Part shown: piece by piece, positions 1 to 5,400 of the stretch
Numbering within the stretch: position 1 is the stretch's first letter
Layout: every line of letters begins with the position of its first letter
The notes under the pieces: model-generated
What the model saw: the letters and a program-made list of their open reading frames with translations, nothing else
What the model was told of the DNA's origin: nothing
Database searches by the model: none
Assembly (NCBI GenBank): GCA_943330925.2
Contig: CALQJP020000183.1
Span: forward strand, 1-5,400
DNA length: 5,400 bases
Direction of reading: 5' to 3'
Source of the DNA: Chryseobacterium gleum
GTDB lineage: Bacteria > Bacteroidota > Bacteroidia > Flavobacteriales_D > Sanyastnellaceae
Made by a program: the position numbers and the translations under genes

Positions 1-357
1 GTGAAGGCACTCGCCAACCAAAGTGCGCTCGATGAAAACTTGGGTCAGAAATTATGGAAGGAACTCCGGGTCGGCCTCATCAACGGATTTGTTTGCTCTG
101 CGATTATTCTGGCGGTGAGCTTGCTCTTTCACATGGATCTTACCTTGTGCATCACCGCTAGCATTGCACTCTTTTTCGTAATCCTGTTTGCCAGTTTCTT
201 TGGCACTTGGATACCGATGACGTTGAATCGATTTAAGATTGACCCCGCCTTGGCAACAGGTCCGTTCGTTACAACGCTCAACGACATTTTCGGTCTCATT
301 ATTTATTTCTCCATCGGCCATCAAGTCATGGAGAGGCTCGGGCATTTGACGTTCTGA
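1..357 (+). CDS. mgtE: Magnesium transporter MgtE, C-terminal part (5' end outside window)
   Basis: This is the last 118 residues of an MgtE-family Mg2+ channel of the inner membrane. The GTG at position 1 is most likely an internal valine codon, because the family has cytoplasmic N and CBS domains and the first membrane helices before this point. Visible are three hydrophobic stretches (about residues 24-44, 48-75 and 87-109), matching the last membrane helices of the family. The WKELRVGLINGF segment fits the start of the third helix, and IDPALATGPFVTTLND (residues 80-95) is the family signature of the fifth. Asp95 in TTLND corresponds to the aspartate that lines the Mg2+ pore in the Thermus protein (family knowledge). 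The reading frame ends at TGA 355-357, right after the last helix, so the C-terminus looks intact. No clear terminator follows. The family assignment is firm; transport specificity within the Mg2+/Co2+ range is inferred. Confidence 0.9.
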   Translation: MKALANQSALDENLGQKLWKELRVGLINGFVCSAIILAVSLLFHMDLTLCITASIALFFVILFASFFGTWIPMTLNRFKIDPALATGPFVTTLNDIFGLIIYFSIGHQVMERLGHLTF

Positions 358-409
358 GCAAGACTGCATTCCAAAAAAGTACTATTCCGTTCAATCAGAC
401 GACGGCCGA

Positions 410-442
410 TTGTATTCGATTCAACCTCTTCAAGTACATTCG
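410..442 (+). promoter_or_regulatory. Candidate Bacteroidota-type promoter for pruA
   Basis: TTG at 410-412 and TACATTCG at 435-442 resemble the -33 (TTG) and -7 (TAnnTTTG) elements known in Bacteroidota; the -7 matches five of six fixed positions. The spacing of 22 bases is within the reported range. Transcription would begin roughly 10 bases before the pruA ATG at 459. The match is imperfect and such sequences arise by chance, so this is only a candidate. The rest of the 101-base gap shows no hairpin terminator or other site. Confidence 0.25.
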
Positions 443-458
443 CACCAAATTATTTTGT

Positions 459-2087
459 ATGCCAAAAGGAGTTTTCCAAGTACCTGTGCCTGTCAATGAA
501 CCTGTGCGCAGTTATGCCATCGGAACGGCCGATCGCGAGAATTTGTTGAATCAATACCGTGCTATGTACAACCAGGCTCCCATTGATGTGCCTATGTACA
601 TCGGTTCAGAACTCGTTCGCACATCCGACAAGCGCACCATGTCGCCGCCGCACGATCATAAGAAAGTACTTGGCCACTTCAATTGGGGCACAAAAGCGCA
701 CGTGTCGCAAGCCATTGATGCTGCTTTGGCAGCAAAAGGCCGTTGGTCGGCCATGGCATGGGAGCAACGCGCCGCGATTTTCTTGCGTGCAGCCGATTTG
801 CTCGCGGGTCCATACCGCATGCGCATGAACGCAGCAACCATGCTGGCGCAGAGCAAGAATGCGTTCCAGGCGGAAATTGATGCCGCTTGTGAGCTCATCG
901 ATTTCTTGCGTTTCAACGTTGCCTTCATGCAGCAGATTTACCGCGACCAACCGGGCAACCAACCCGGCGTTTGGAATCGCCTGGAATATCGCCCGCTCGA
1001 GGGATTTGTATTTGCCATCACCCCCTTCAACTTCACAGCTATTGCGGCCAACCTGCCTGCCAGTGCCGCGCTGATGGGCAACACCGTTGTTTGGAAACCA
1101 TCGGATACACAAGTCTATAGTGCGCATGTCATTATGGAACTTTTCCGTGAGGCAGGTTTGCCTGACGGCGTTATCAATATGATCACTGTAGAAGGCAAGG
1201 ACGCCGGTGATGTGATTTTCAGTCACCCCGATTTCGCAGGACTTCATTTCACGGGATCCACGGGAGTGTTCAAACACTTGTGGAAGGAAATCGGGACCAA
1301 CATCGAGAAGTATAAGACCTATCCTCGCATAGTAGGGGAGACGGGAGGGAAAGACTTTGTGATCGCGCATCCTTCAGCCAAGCCGAACGAAGTTGCGACA
1401 GCACTCACTCGCGGCGCATTCGAGTTTCAGGGACAAAAGTGCAGCGCGGCAAGCCGTGGCTACATTGCCAAGTCGCTGTGGCCTGCAGTTAAAGAGCGTT
1501 TGATTCAAGATGGAGCAACCATGAAAATGGGAACACCCGAAGATTTCGGCAACTTCATCAATGCCGTAATCGACAAGCGCGCATTCGACAACATCAAAGG
1601 ATACATTGAGTATATCAAGTCGCAACCCGACGTTGAGATTATCACCGGCGGCAATTGCGACGACAGTGTTGGCTACTTCGTTGAGCCAACCATTGCTGTT
1701 ACTACTAACCCGAAGTTCCGCACCATGTGTGAGGAAATCTTCGGTCCGGTGCTTACCCTTTATGTGTATGACGACGCACAATGGGCTGAGACCTTGCATT
1801 TGATCAACGATACGAGTGAGTATGCGCTCACGGGAGCCATCCTTTCGCACGACCGCTATGCCATTGAGCAGGCAACGCGCGCACTGGAAGGCGCATGCGG
1901 TAACCTCTACATCAACGACAAACCAACCGGAGCCGTAGTAGGCCAGCAGCCCTTCGGCGGCGCACGCGCGAGCGGTACCAACGACAAGGCCGGCAGCTAC
2001 CTCAACTTGTTGCGCTGGGTTTCTCCGCGCACCATCAAAGAAACGTTTGTATCGCCGGTGGATTATCGGTATCCGTTCCTGGGTTAG
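459..2087 (+). CDS. pruA: L-glutamate gamma-semialdehyde dehydrogenase (1-pyrroline-5-carboxylate dehydrogenase)
   Basis: Oxidises L-glutamate 5-semialdehyde (in equilibrium with pyrroline-5-carboxylate) to glutamate with NAD+, the second step of proline degradation, in the cytoplasm. The 542 residues match the usual length of the stand-alone ALDH4 type, as opposed to bifunctional PutA. Aldehyde-dehydrogenase landmarks are in order: ITPFNFTA with the oxyanion Asn191; VVWKPS with cofactor-binding Lys213; FTGSTG at 264-269 of the Rossmann fold; GETGGK with general base Glu294; FQGQKCSA with nucleophile Cys328; EEIFGP at 425-430; and PFGGARASGTNDKAG at 498-512, whose SGTN part is the aldehyde-anchor loop of this subfamily. 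The ATG at 459 gives an N-terminus (MPKGVFQVPVPVNEPV) typical of Bacteroidota homologues; there is no Shine-Dalgarno sequence, as is usual in that phylum. No proline dehydrogenase gene is in the window. The TAG stop at 2085-2087 lies inside the outer edge of a heptamer repeat array, but the protein end (YPFLG) looks normal, so the gene seems undamaged. Confidence 0.96.
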   Translation: MPKGVFQVPVPVNEPVRSYAIGTADRENLLNQYRAMYNQAPIDVPMYIGSELVRTSDKRTMSPPHDHKKVLGHFNWGTKAHVSQAIDAALAAKGRWSAMAWEQRAAIFLRAADLLAGPYRMRMNAATMLAQSKNAFQAEIDAACELIDFLRFNVAFMQQIYRDQPGNQPGVWNRLEYRPLEGFVFAITPFNFTAIAANLPASAALMGNTVVWKPSDTQVYSAHVIMELFREAGLPDGVINMITVEGKDAGDVIFSHPDFAGLHFTGSTGVFKHLWKEIGTNIEKYKTYPRIVGETGGKDFVIAHPSAKPNEVATALTRGAFEFQGQKCSAASRGYIAKSLWPAVKERLIQDGATMKMGTPEDFGNFINAVIDKRAFDNIKGYIEYIKSQPDVEIITGGNCDDSVGYFVEPTIAVTTNPKFRTMCEEIFGPVLTLYVYDDAQWAETLHLINDTSEYALTGAILSHDRYAIEQATRALEGACGNLYINDKPTGAVVGQQPFGGARASGTNDKAGSYLNLLRWVSPRTIKETFVSPVDYRYPFLG

Positions 2088-2122
2088 GGACTGAGGACTG
2101 AGGACTGGCGACTGGGAACTTA
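2087..2122 (+). repeat. Left heptamer tandem array (GGACTGR)
   Basis: Heptamers follow one another without gaps: GGACTGA at 2088-2094 and 2095-2101, GGACTGG at 2102-2108, then the degenerate CGACTGG at 2109-2115 and GAACTTA at 2116-2122. The array fills the whole space between the pruA stop (2085-2087) and the stop of the small minus-strand gene (2120-2122), which falls in the last degenerate unit. The similarity to the right array starts a little earlier, at GGTTAG (2082-2087) within the end of pruA. Confidence 0.85.
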
Positions 2123-2500
2123 GTTCTTGTGTAGGTTGCTTGGCGTTGACCCGGTGAGTTTTGATTGGCTCGTTCGAATCATGGCAGTTAAAATCTTTAA
2201 TAAAGAAATGCCGTTTTGATGCAGTTGGTTGTAATCTTCAGTTGAAATGAAATCGCTATCATGCAACAGGTTCAGCCAATATAAACACTCGTTACATTCC
2301 TTTCTGGCTATCGATAATTTACTGATGAAATCCGGTCTGCTTTGAGCGTACTTGGCTTCGCTATAGAGCGCGCCAATAGCAGTTCCAGACCGTAAGAGTT
2401 GCCCTCCAAGTTCAAATAATTTTCGATTCTTCAAGTTCTCGTGTGTCTTGATAATTGAAAGCGCGAAGGCATATGACATTTTATCAAAATCTGTTTTCAT
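2120..2500 (-). CDS. Four-helix-bundle protein of the 23S rRNA intervening-sequence (S23/IVP) family
   Basis: A complete 126-residue cytoplasmic protein; no signal peptide or membrane segment. Four amphipathic helices can be read at about residues 5-22, 27-54, 56-81 and 87-110. The family hallmarks are LLRSGTAIGA (35-44) followed by EAKYAQSRPDFISKLSIA, and ARKECNECLYWL (65-76). Homologues were first found inside intervening sequences of 23S rRNA genes, and members studied structurally form oligomers of four-helix bundles; the Avd accessory protein of diversity-generating retroelements is related (family knowledge). The role of free-standing copies is not established, though nucleic-acid binding is a reasonable guess. 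Here the gene is not within an rRNA gene and no reverse transcriptase is nearby. It lies tail to tail with pruA (32 bases apart) and on the same strand as the SGNH gene, 159 bases downstream of it. Its ATG (2498-2500) has no Shine-Dalgarno sequence. GC is about 37% in a hand-counted sample, well below its neighbours. Family confident, function unknown. Confidence 0.88.
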   Translation of the reverse strand: MKTDFDKMSYAFALSIIKTHENLKNRKLFELGGQLLRSGTAIGALYSEAKYAQSRPDFISKLSIARKECNECLYWLNLLHDSDFISTEDYNQLHQNGISLLKILTAMIRTSQSKLTGSTPSNLHKN

Positions 2501-2512
2501 TCGACAAATTTT

Positions 2513-2533
2513 GAACGATCGAAAAAATCGTTC
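2513..2533 (-). repeat. Perfect 7-base-stem hairpin just upstream of the four-helix-bundle gene
   Basis: GAACGAT (2513-2519) and ATCGTTC (2527-2533) are exact reverse complements separated by 7 bases. The hairpin lies 12 bases before the ATG at 2500, so it would sit in the leader of that mRNA or overlap its promoter. No U-tract follows on the minus strand, which argues against a terminator. It could be an operator or a structured leader; the sequence shows only the symmetry. Confidence 0.45.
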
Positions 2534-2544
2534 TATTACAATTC

Positions 2545-2611
2545 GGAATATTATTCCGCACTGACTATTGTTTGCCTATGATTTGATGCTTAAGTTGGAG
2601 AATAATATTCC
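2545..2611. repeat. 12-base exact inverted repeat made of AT-rich near-palindromes
   Basis: GGAATATTATTC at 2545-2556 recurs as its exact reverse complement GAATAATATTCC at 2600-2611, with 43 bases between. The left copy lies within a perfect palindrome with 7-base arms (2544-2558, CGGAATA/TATTCCG around one T). The right copy is flanked by AAGTTGG (from 2592) and CCAATAACTT (to 2620), which pair imperfectly. Paired symmetrical sites upstream of a gene are typical of operators, but a cruciform or an element-specific recombination site would look the same. The whole 2501-2659 interval has about 33% GC and no open frame worth reporting. Confidence 0.5.
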
Positions 2612-2659
2612 AATAACTTCGTAAAAATCATCATCAATCAACTCCTCCTCTCCGTCACC

Positions 2660-2686
2660 TCAGTCCCCAGTCCTCAGTCCCCAACC
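2660..2686 (-). repeat. Right heptamer array (GGACTGR, inverted relative to the left one)
   Basis: On the minus strand the units are GGACTGA (2680-2674), GGACTGG (2673-2667) and GGACTGA (2666-2660), preceded by GGTTGG (2686-2681), which matches GGTTAG at the start of the left array. The array is translated as the last residues of the SGNH protein (GLRTGD) and supplies its TGA stop codon at 2662-2660. The neighbouring bases inside the cassette (2641-2652) are purine-rich on the minus strand but are not heptamers. Confidence 0.85.
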
Positions 2687-4090
2687 ATCATACTCATCCA
2701 ATATCGCCTTGGCAAGAAGTTCCGCCATTTTGCGGGCGCCGGCAGGGGTGAAGTGCGTGTAGTCGGGGCCGGCGTATTGCGGATTGTGGTTGACCCAGGC
2801 GATCATTGAATTACGTCCGCCCATGACAGAGAACATATCCCAGAAGGCACAGCCTTCGGCAAATGCGGCGTCCTTCATTCCTTGATTCAATTCTTCTAAA
2901 TAAGGCCACGTTTGCATAACACCGTTCACGCTGGTGCTCATGTCGGATGGACCGATGACGATAACGGCGGCACCCGGATGCATCGACTTGAAGCGCTGGA
3001 TGTGCGTGCGGAAAGAGGCGCCGTGCTTGCGCGCCGACTCTCGTCCGCTGAGGTAAGGCACACTGTTGCCTCCAAACTGAAGTATGAAAAGTCCTGCTTG
3101 CAACTCTTTGAAGGCGGGTTGCATCGATCCGGAGTTGACACGAAAGAAGGCACTTCCGTCGTTGCCGCGCAATGCTATGTTGCTCATGCCGACACCGCTC
3201 ATACTATTGAGACTGATACCATAGATATCGGGGCTCGAAACAGCTTCAAACACAAAGCGAATGCGATTCGTTTGCGGTACGGTAAAGCTTCGCGATGCAA
3301 TCGAGGAGGTAACAGGCAGTGTTTCCGTAGCTACCGGTACGTCGTCGGCCAAGACTGTAAGCTGACACGGATGATTGCTGTTGCCAAAAAACAAAACCGC
3401 TTCCTGAAACTGCTTGCAACGGGAGGTCGCCATGGAAGACGGACGGAATTCGATGTAGGCTTCTGTTACTCCCGAGCTATCGGATGCTCCTTTCACGGGA
3501 GTGAAGCGCGTGAAAGCGCACATGGGACCGTAGTTCTGATGTCCGCATTTGCCGTCGTCGTAGCCATACGAAGTGTACCGTTTCCAGTTGTTGCTTTGAG
3601 TGAGTATAACAGAACTGGGCGGTGCAACCGGCAACGGACAAATAAGCCCGCAGCCCGAACCACCAAAGCGCGATTGCAGTTTGTCGCGCACGATGTTGGT
3701 CATGCGATCGCCCTCAATCTGTGAGTCGCCGTAATGAAACACATGCACCTTGCTTCCATTGGAGGCGTTGCTCAACGCTTCAAAAAAAGGAAAGAAGGAA
3801 GCGGAGTTTGCTTCGGCAAATTGAAGCGAAGCGATTGTTTCGGTTCGTTGAATGGAACGTGAGGTATCTGCAGTTGCAGTTGCCGTCGAATCGAACATGG
3901 CCAAATGCGCATCGATATCTGTCACCGCAGGAATAGCTGCTGAATCGGGTTGCTCATTCCAACTTTTAAATCGAAACGTGTAGCCCGCTACTTGCAAGCC
4001 ATCCGTGGGAAATACCATTGCAATAGCCCCGCATACCACGGCCACTGCAATGAGAAAAAGCAAAGTCTGTTGCGGACGAATAACCTTCAT
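2660..4090 (-). CDS. Membrane-anchored SGNH/GDSL-hydrolase-like protein
   Basis: A 476-residue protein with one N-terminal hydrophobic helix (about residues 9-28), probably an uncleaved signal anchor facing the periplasm; the cysteine in it is not a proper lipobox. After a low-complexity Ser/Ala/Thr linker the SGNH fold begins: block I HYGDSQIEGDR with nucleophile Ser123, block II GVGMSN (about 299-304), block III FGGN with Asn342, and the DxxH block PDYTHF with Asp443 and His446. All four conserved residues are present, so it is probably an active esterase or acyltransferase. Between blocks I and II lies an insert of about 150 residues, apparently beta-rich, with six cysteines between residues 147 and 242 that could form disulfides. 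Related Bacteroidota proteins often accompany MBOAT O-acetyltransferases (general knowledge), but none is in the window. The ATG at 4090 was chosen; a TTG two codons earlier (4096) has GGAG five bases before it and is a possible alternative. It follows the PD40/OmpA gene by 36 bases, probably in one operon. The last six residues and the stop come from the heptamer array, so the original C-terminus may have differed. The substrate cannot be told. Confidence 0.85.
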   Translation of the reverse strand: MKVIRPQQTLLFLIAVAVVCGAIAMVFPTDGLQVAGYTFRFKSWNEQPDSAAIPAVTDIDAHLAMFDSTATATADTSRSIQRTETIASLQFAEANSASFFPFFEALSNASNGSKVHVFHYGDSQIEGDRMTNIVRDKLQSRFGGSGCGLICPLPVAPPSSVILTQSNNWKRYTSYGYDDGKCGHQNYGPMCAFTRFTPVKGASDSSGVTEAYIEFRPSSMATSRCKQFQEAVLFFGNSNHPCQLTVLADDVPVATETLPVTSSIASRSFTVPQTNRIRFVFEAVSSPDIYGISLNSMSGVGMSNIALRGNDGSAFFRVNSGSMQPAFKELQAGLFILQFGGNSVPYLSGRESARKHGASFRTHIQRFKSMHPGAAVIVIGPSDMSTSVNGVMQTWPYLEELNQGMKDAAFAEGCAFWDMFSVMGGRNSMIAWVNHNPQYAGPDYTHFTPAGARKMAELLAKAILDEYDGWGLRTGD

Positions 4091-4126
4091 GGGCAATGAA
4101 TCTCCAGGGCGCGAAGTAACGCTTAA

Positions 4127-5400
4127 TTATTCAATGACCTTGAATTCGGTGCGTCTGTTTTTTGCTCTGCCTGCGTCGTTGTCGTTGGTAGCAATCGGCA
4201 TGGTTTCACCATAACCTTTGGCCGTGAGTCGGGTAGTGGCTATTCCTTTTTTGATGAGGTAGTCTACCACACTTTGCGCACGGTTATTCGACAAGGTAAG
4301 GTTGGCTTCGTCGGAACCAACATTGTCGGTGTGTCCGCCAATTTCAATCTTCTTTTCCGGATTCCCTTTGAGAAGCGACACCAATCGATCAAGTTCTATC
4401 ATCGACTCCGGCTTCAGTTCCCATTTGTTGGTTTCGAAGAATACATTGTTGAGCACAATGGTAGCGCCCGGGCGAAGCTTCTGGAGTTGCACATCCAATC
4501 GATACGGATCGTAACCGCTGAAGTTTTTCAACGAGAAGTTTTCGGAATGGAAGAGGTAGCCTTCCTTGCTAACGTTTAGCGCATAGTCTTTACCTGCAGG
4601 CAGGCAAAGCAGATAGTCGCCCGTTCCCTTGTTGCTGTATGCTTCGGTTACGGTTTTGCCTGTTTCCAAATCGATGAGCTCAAGGCGTGCCTCGAGTTTT
4701 TTGTAGCTCAACTTATCGCTAATGATACCGGCTACATAGGTTACGAGTGAAGGCTGCACACGTTGTGGAAGGTTGAACTGATACAGATCGAGACCACCCT
4801 GACCACCAAAACGATCGCTTGCAAACAGGGCTATTTGTCCGCGGGCGGTAACTTGAATCGAGTTTTCGTCTTTGTGCGTGTTGATGGGGTAGCCCAGGTT
4901 AACAGGAGTATCCCAATCGCCACTGGGCAACAAGCGACTCATGAATATATCGAGTCCACCCATGCCTGAGTGACCATTGCTGCTGAAGTAAAGGGTATGA
5001 CCATCGGGGTGAATCATCACACTCTCTTCTTCGAATACTGTATTGATGCGTCCGGGAACCTTCACAGGCACGGCCCACTGTCCATCTTCTCGCAGGTAGC
5101 TGTAATAAATGTCTTGCTCCTTGATGCCGGCTGCAGTGCGCTTGCCCCGCACGAAGTACAATGCGCGACCATTCGCTGCAAAGCTCGGCTGACTTTCCCA
5201 CGTGTTGCTGTTTACCGTGTTGCCCATGTTTTCGGCGGCCGTCCAACCGGTAGCAGTTCGCATGGAGAAGAAGAGGTCGCAGCTGCCAAGTCCCTGGCGC
5301 GTGCCGCCCCAGGTGCCATCGGCTGCTTCGCATGCAGTGAAGATGAGCATTTGTCCGTCGGCGCTGAGTGTAGGAGCTCCTTCGTTTTTATTGGTGTTGA
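4127..5400 (-). CDS. PD40 propeller / CRD / OmpA-domain envelope protein (5' end outside window)
   Basis: The frame is open to the right edge, so the ATG at 5350 is internal: the 16 codons before it read NTNKNEGAPTLSADGQ, which begins a PD40 repeat. Counting from that Met, PD40-type propeller strands recur (the one at the edge, ESQPSFAANGRALYF at 52-66, ESVMIHPDGHTLYFSS at 109-124, NSIQVTARGQIALFASDR at 163-180). A carboxypeptidase-regulatory-like domain follows (about 202-290), then an OmpA_C domain (about 298-407) with IGGHTDNVG and LSNNRAQSV. Asp342 and Arg357 are spaced as the residues that hold diaminopimelate of peptidoglycan in other OmpA_C domains. The protein therefore probably sits in the periplasm or outer membrane and grips the cell wall. 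The order propeller-CRD-OmpA resembles PorE of the type IX secretion system, which also has N-terminal TPRs, but Bacteroidota carry many paralogues and the N-terminus is not seen, so no symbol is given. It is the upstream gene of the pair with the SGNH protein. The stop is TAA at 4129-4127. Confidence 0.9.
   Translation of the reverse strand, partial: NTNKNEGAPTLSADGQMLIFTACEAADGTWGGTRQGLGSCDLFFSMRTATGWTAAENMGNTVNSNTWESQPSFAANGRALYFVRGKRTAAGIKEQDIYYSYLREDGQWAVPVKVPGRINTVFEEESVMIHPDGHTLYFSSNGHSGMGGLDIFMSRLLPSGDWDTPVNLGYPINTHKDENSIQVTARGQIALFASDRFGGQGGLDLYQFNLPQRVQPSLVTYVAGIISDKLSYKKLEARLELIDLETGKTVTEAYSNKGTGDYLLCLPAGKDYALNVSKEGYLFHSENFSLKNFSGYDPYRLDVQLQKLRPGATIVLNNVFFETNKWELKPESMIELDRLVSLLKGNPEKKIEIGGHTDNVGSDEANLTLSNNRAQSVVDYLIKKGIATTRLTAKGYGETMPIATNDNDAGRAKNRRTEFKVIE

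Larger units (their letters stand above)
2082..2686. mobile_element. Possible small cassette: four-helix-bundle gene bounded by inverted heptamer arrays
   Basis: Seen directly: GGACTGR heptamer arrays in opposite orientation at both ends (the outermost 27 bases agree at 24 positions when one is reverse-complemented), a single small gene between them, and a clear drop in GC relative to both neighbours. The unit sits between the 3' ends of pruA and the SGNH gene, a place where insertion would do little harm. Inferred: that the unit moved in as one piece. There is no transposase, integrase or reverse transcriptase inside, and no convincing target-site duplication outside the arrays. It could therefore be a non-autonomous element moved in trans, or simply a foreign gene flanked by repeats that spread independently. 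The boundaries are those of the inverted repeat and are approximate. Confidence 0.35.

Noticed and set aside
450..457. TTATTTTG directly before the pruA ATG as a -7 promoter element
   Set aside because: Transcription would start at or after the ATG at 459, so the element could not serve this well-supported start.
606..1370. A 254-codon open frame on the minus strand opposite pruA
   Set aside because: It lies wholly inside pruA, whose catalytic motifs are all intact; the antisense translation shows no recognisable domain.
2513..2620. Rho-independent terminator for the SGNH gene
   Set aside because: The hairpins are AT-rich or short and none is followed by a U-tract on the minus strand.
2087..2686. 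A CRISPR array or a diversity-generating retroelement
   Set aside because: The repeat units are seven bases with no spacers, and there is no cas gene. The Avd-related family suggested a retroelement, but no reverse transcriptase or template/variable repeat pair is present.
2912..3724. A 270-codon open frame on the plus strand opposite the SGNH gene
   Set aside because: The minus-strand frame has all SGNH blocks, an N-terminal membrane helix and the expected order of motifs; the plus-strand product is basic and featureless.
4010..4035. Lipoprotein signal in the N-terminal helix of the SGNH protein
   Set aside because: The cysteine is preceded by Val-Val rather than the small residue required at -1 of a lipobox, so a signal anchor is more likely.

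Overview
The window looks like chromosomal DNA of a member of the Bacteroidota. The evidence is a stand-alone ALDH4-type pruA, an outer-envelope protein combining PD40 propeller repeats, a carboxypeptidase-regulatory-like domain and OmpA_C, a GDSQIEGDR-type SGNH protein, a solitary four-helix-bundle (23S rRNA intervening-sequence type) protein, and no strong Shine-Dalgarno sites before most starts. Genus cannot be told from this sequence.

Layout from left to right. Positions 1-357 (+) hold the end of an MgtE-type magnesium channel whose start lies outside the window. After a 101-base gap with a weak promoter candidate, 459-2087 (+) is a complete pruA (L-glutamate gamma-semialdehyde dehydrogenase). 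Positions 2120-2500 (-) encode a small four-helix-bundle protein in an AT-rich island. Positions 2660-4090 (-) encode a membrane-anchored SGNH/GDSL-hydrolase-like protein. From 4127 to beyond the right edge (-) lies a PD40/OmpA-domain envelope protein, 36 bases upstream of the SGNH gene and probably in one operon with it.

The part most worth a second look is 2082-2686. The four-helix-bundle gene and its AT-rich upstream region sit between two short arrays of the heptamer GGACTGR in inverted orientation. The outer 27 bases of the two arrays match at 24 positions. The left array begins in the pruA stop codon, and the right array encodes the last residues and stop codon of the SGNH protein. Inside are a 12-base exact inverted repeat and a 7-base-stem hairpin upstream of the four-helix-bundle gene. 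Hand-counted GC falls from about 58% in a sample of pruA to about 37% in a sample of the small gene and 33% upstream of it. Together this suggests a cassette of about 0.6 kb inserted between convergent genes. Mobility is an inference: no transposase, reverse transcriptase or target-site duplication is visible.

The other genes are ordinary: magnesium uptake, proline catabolism, and a cell-envelope pair whose substrate cannot be told from sequence alone.
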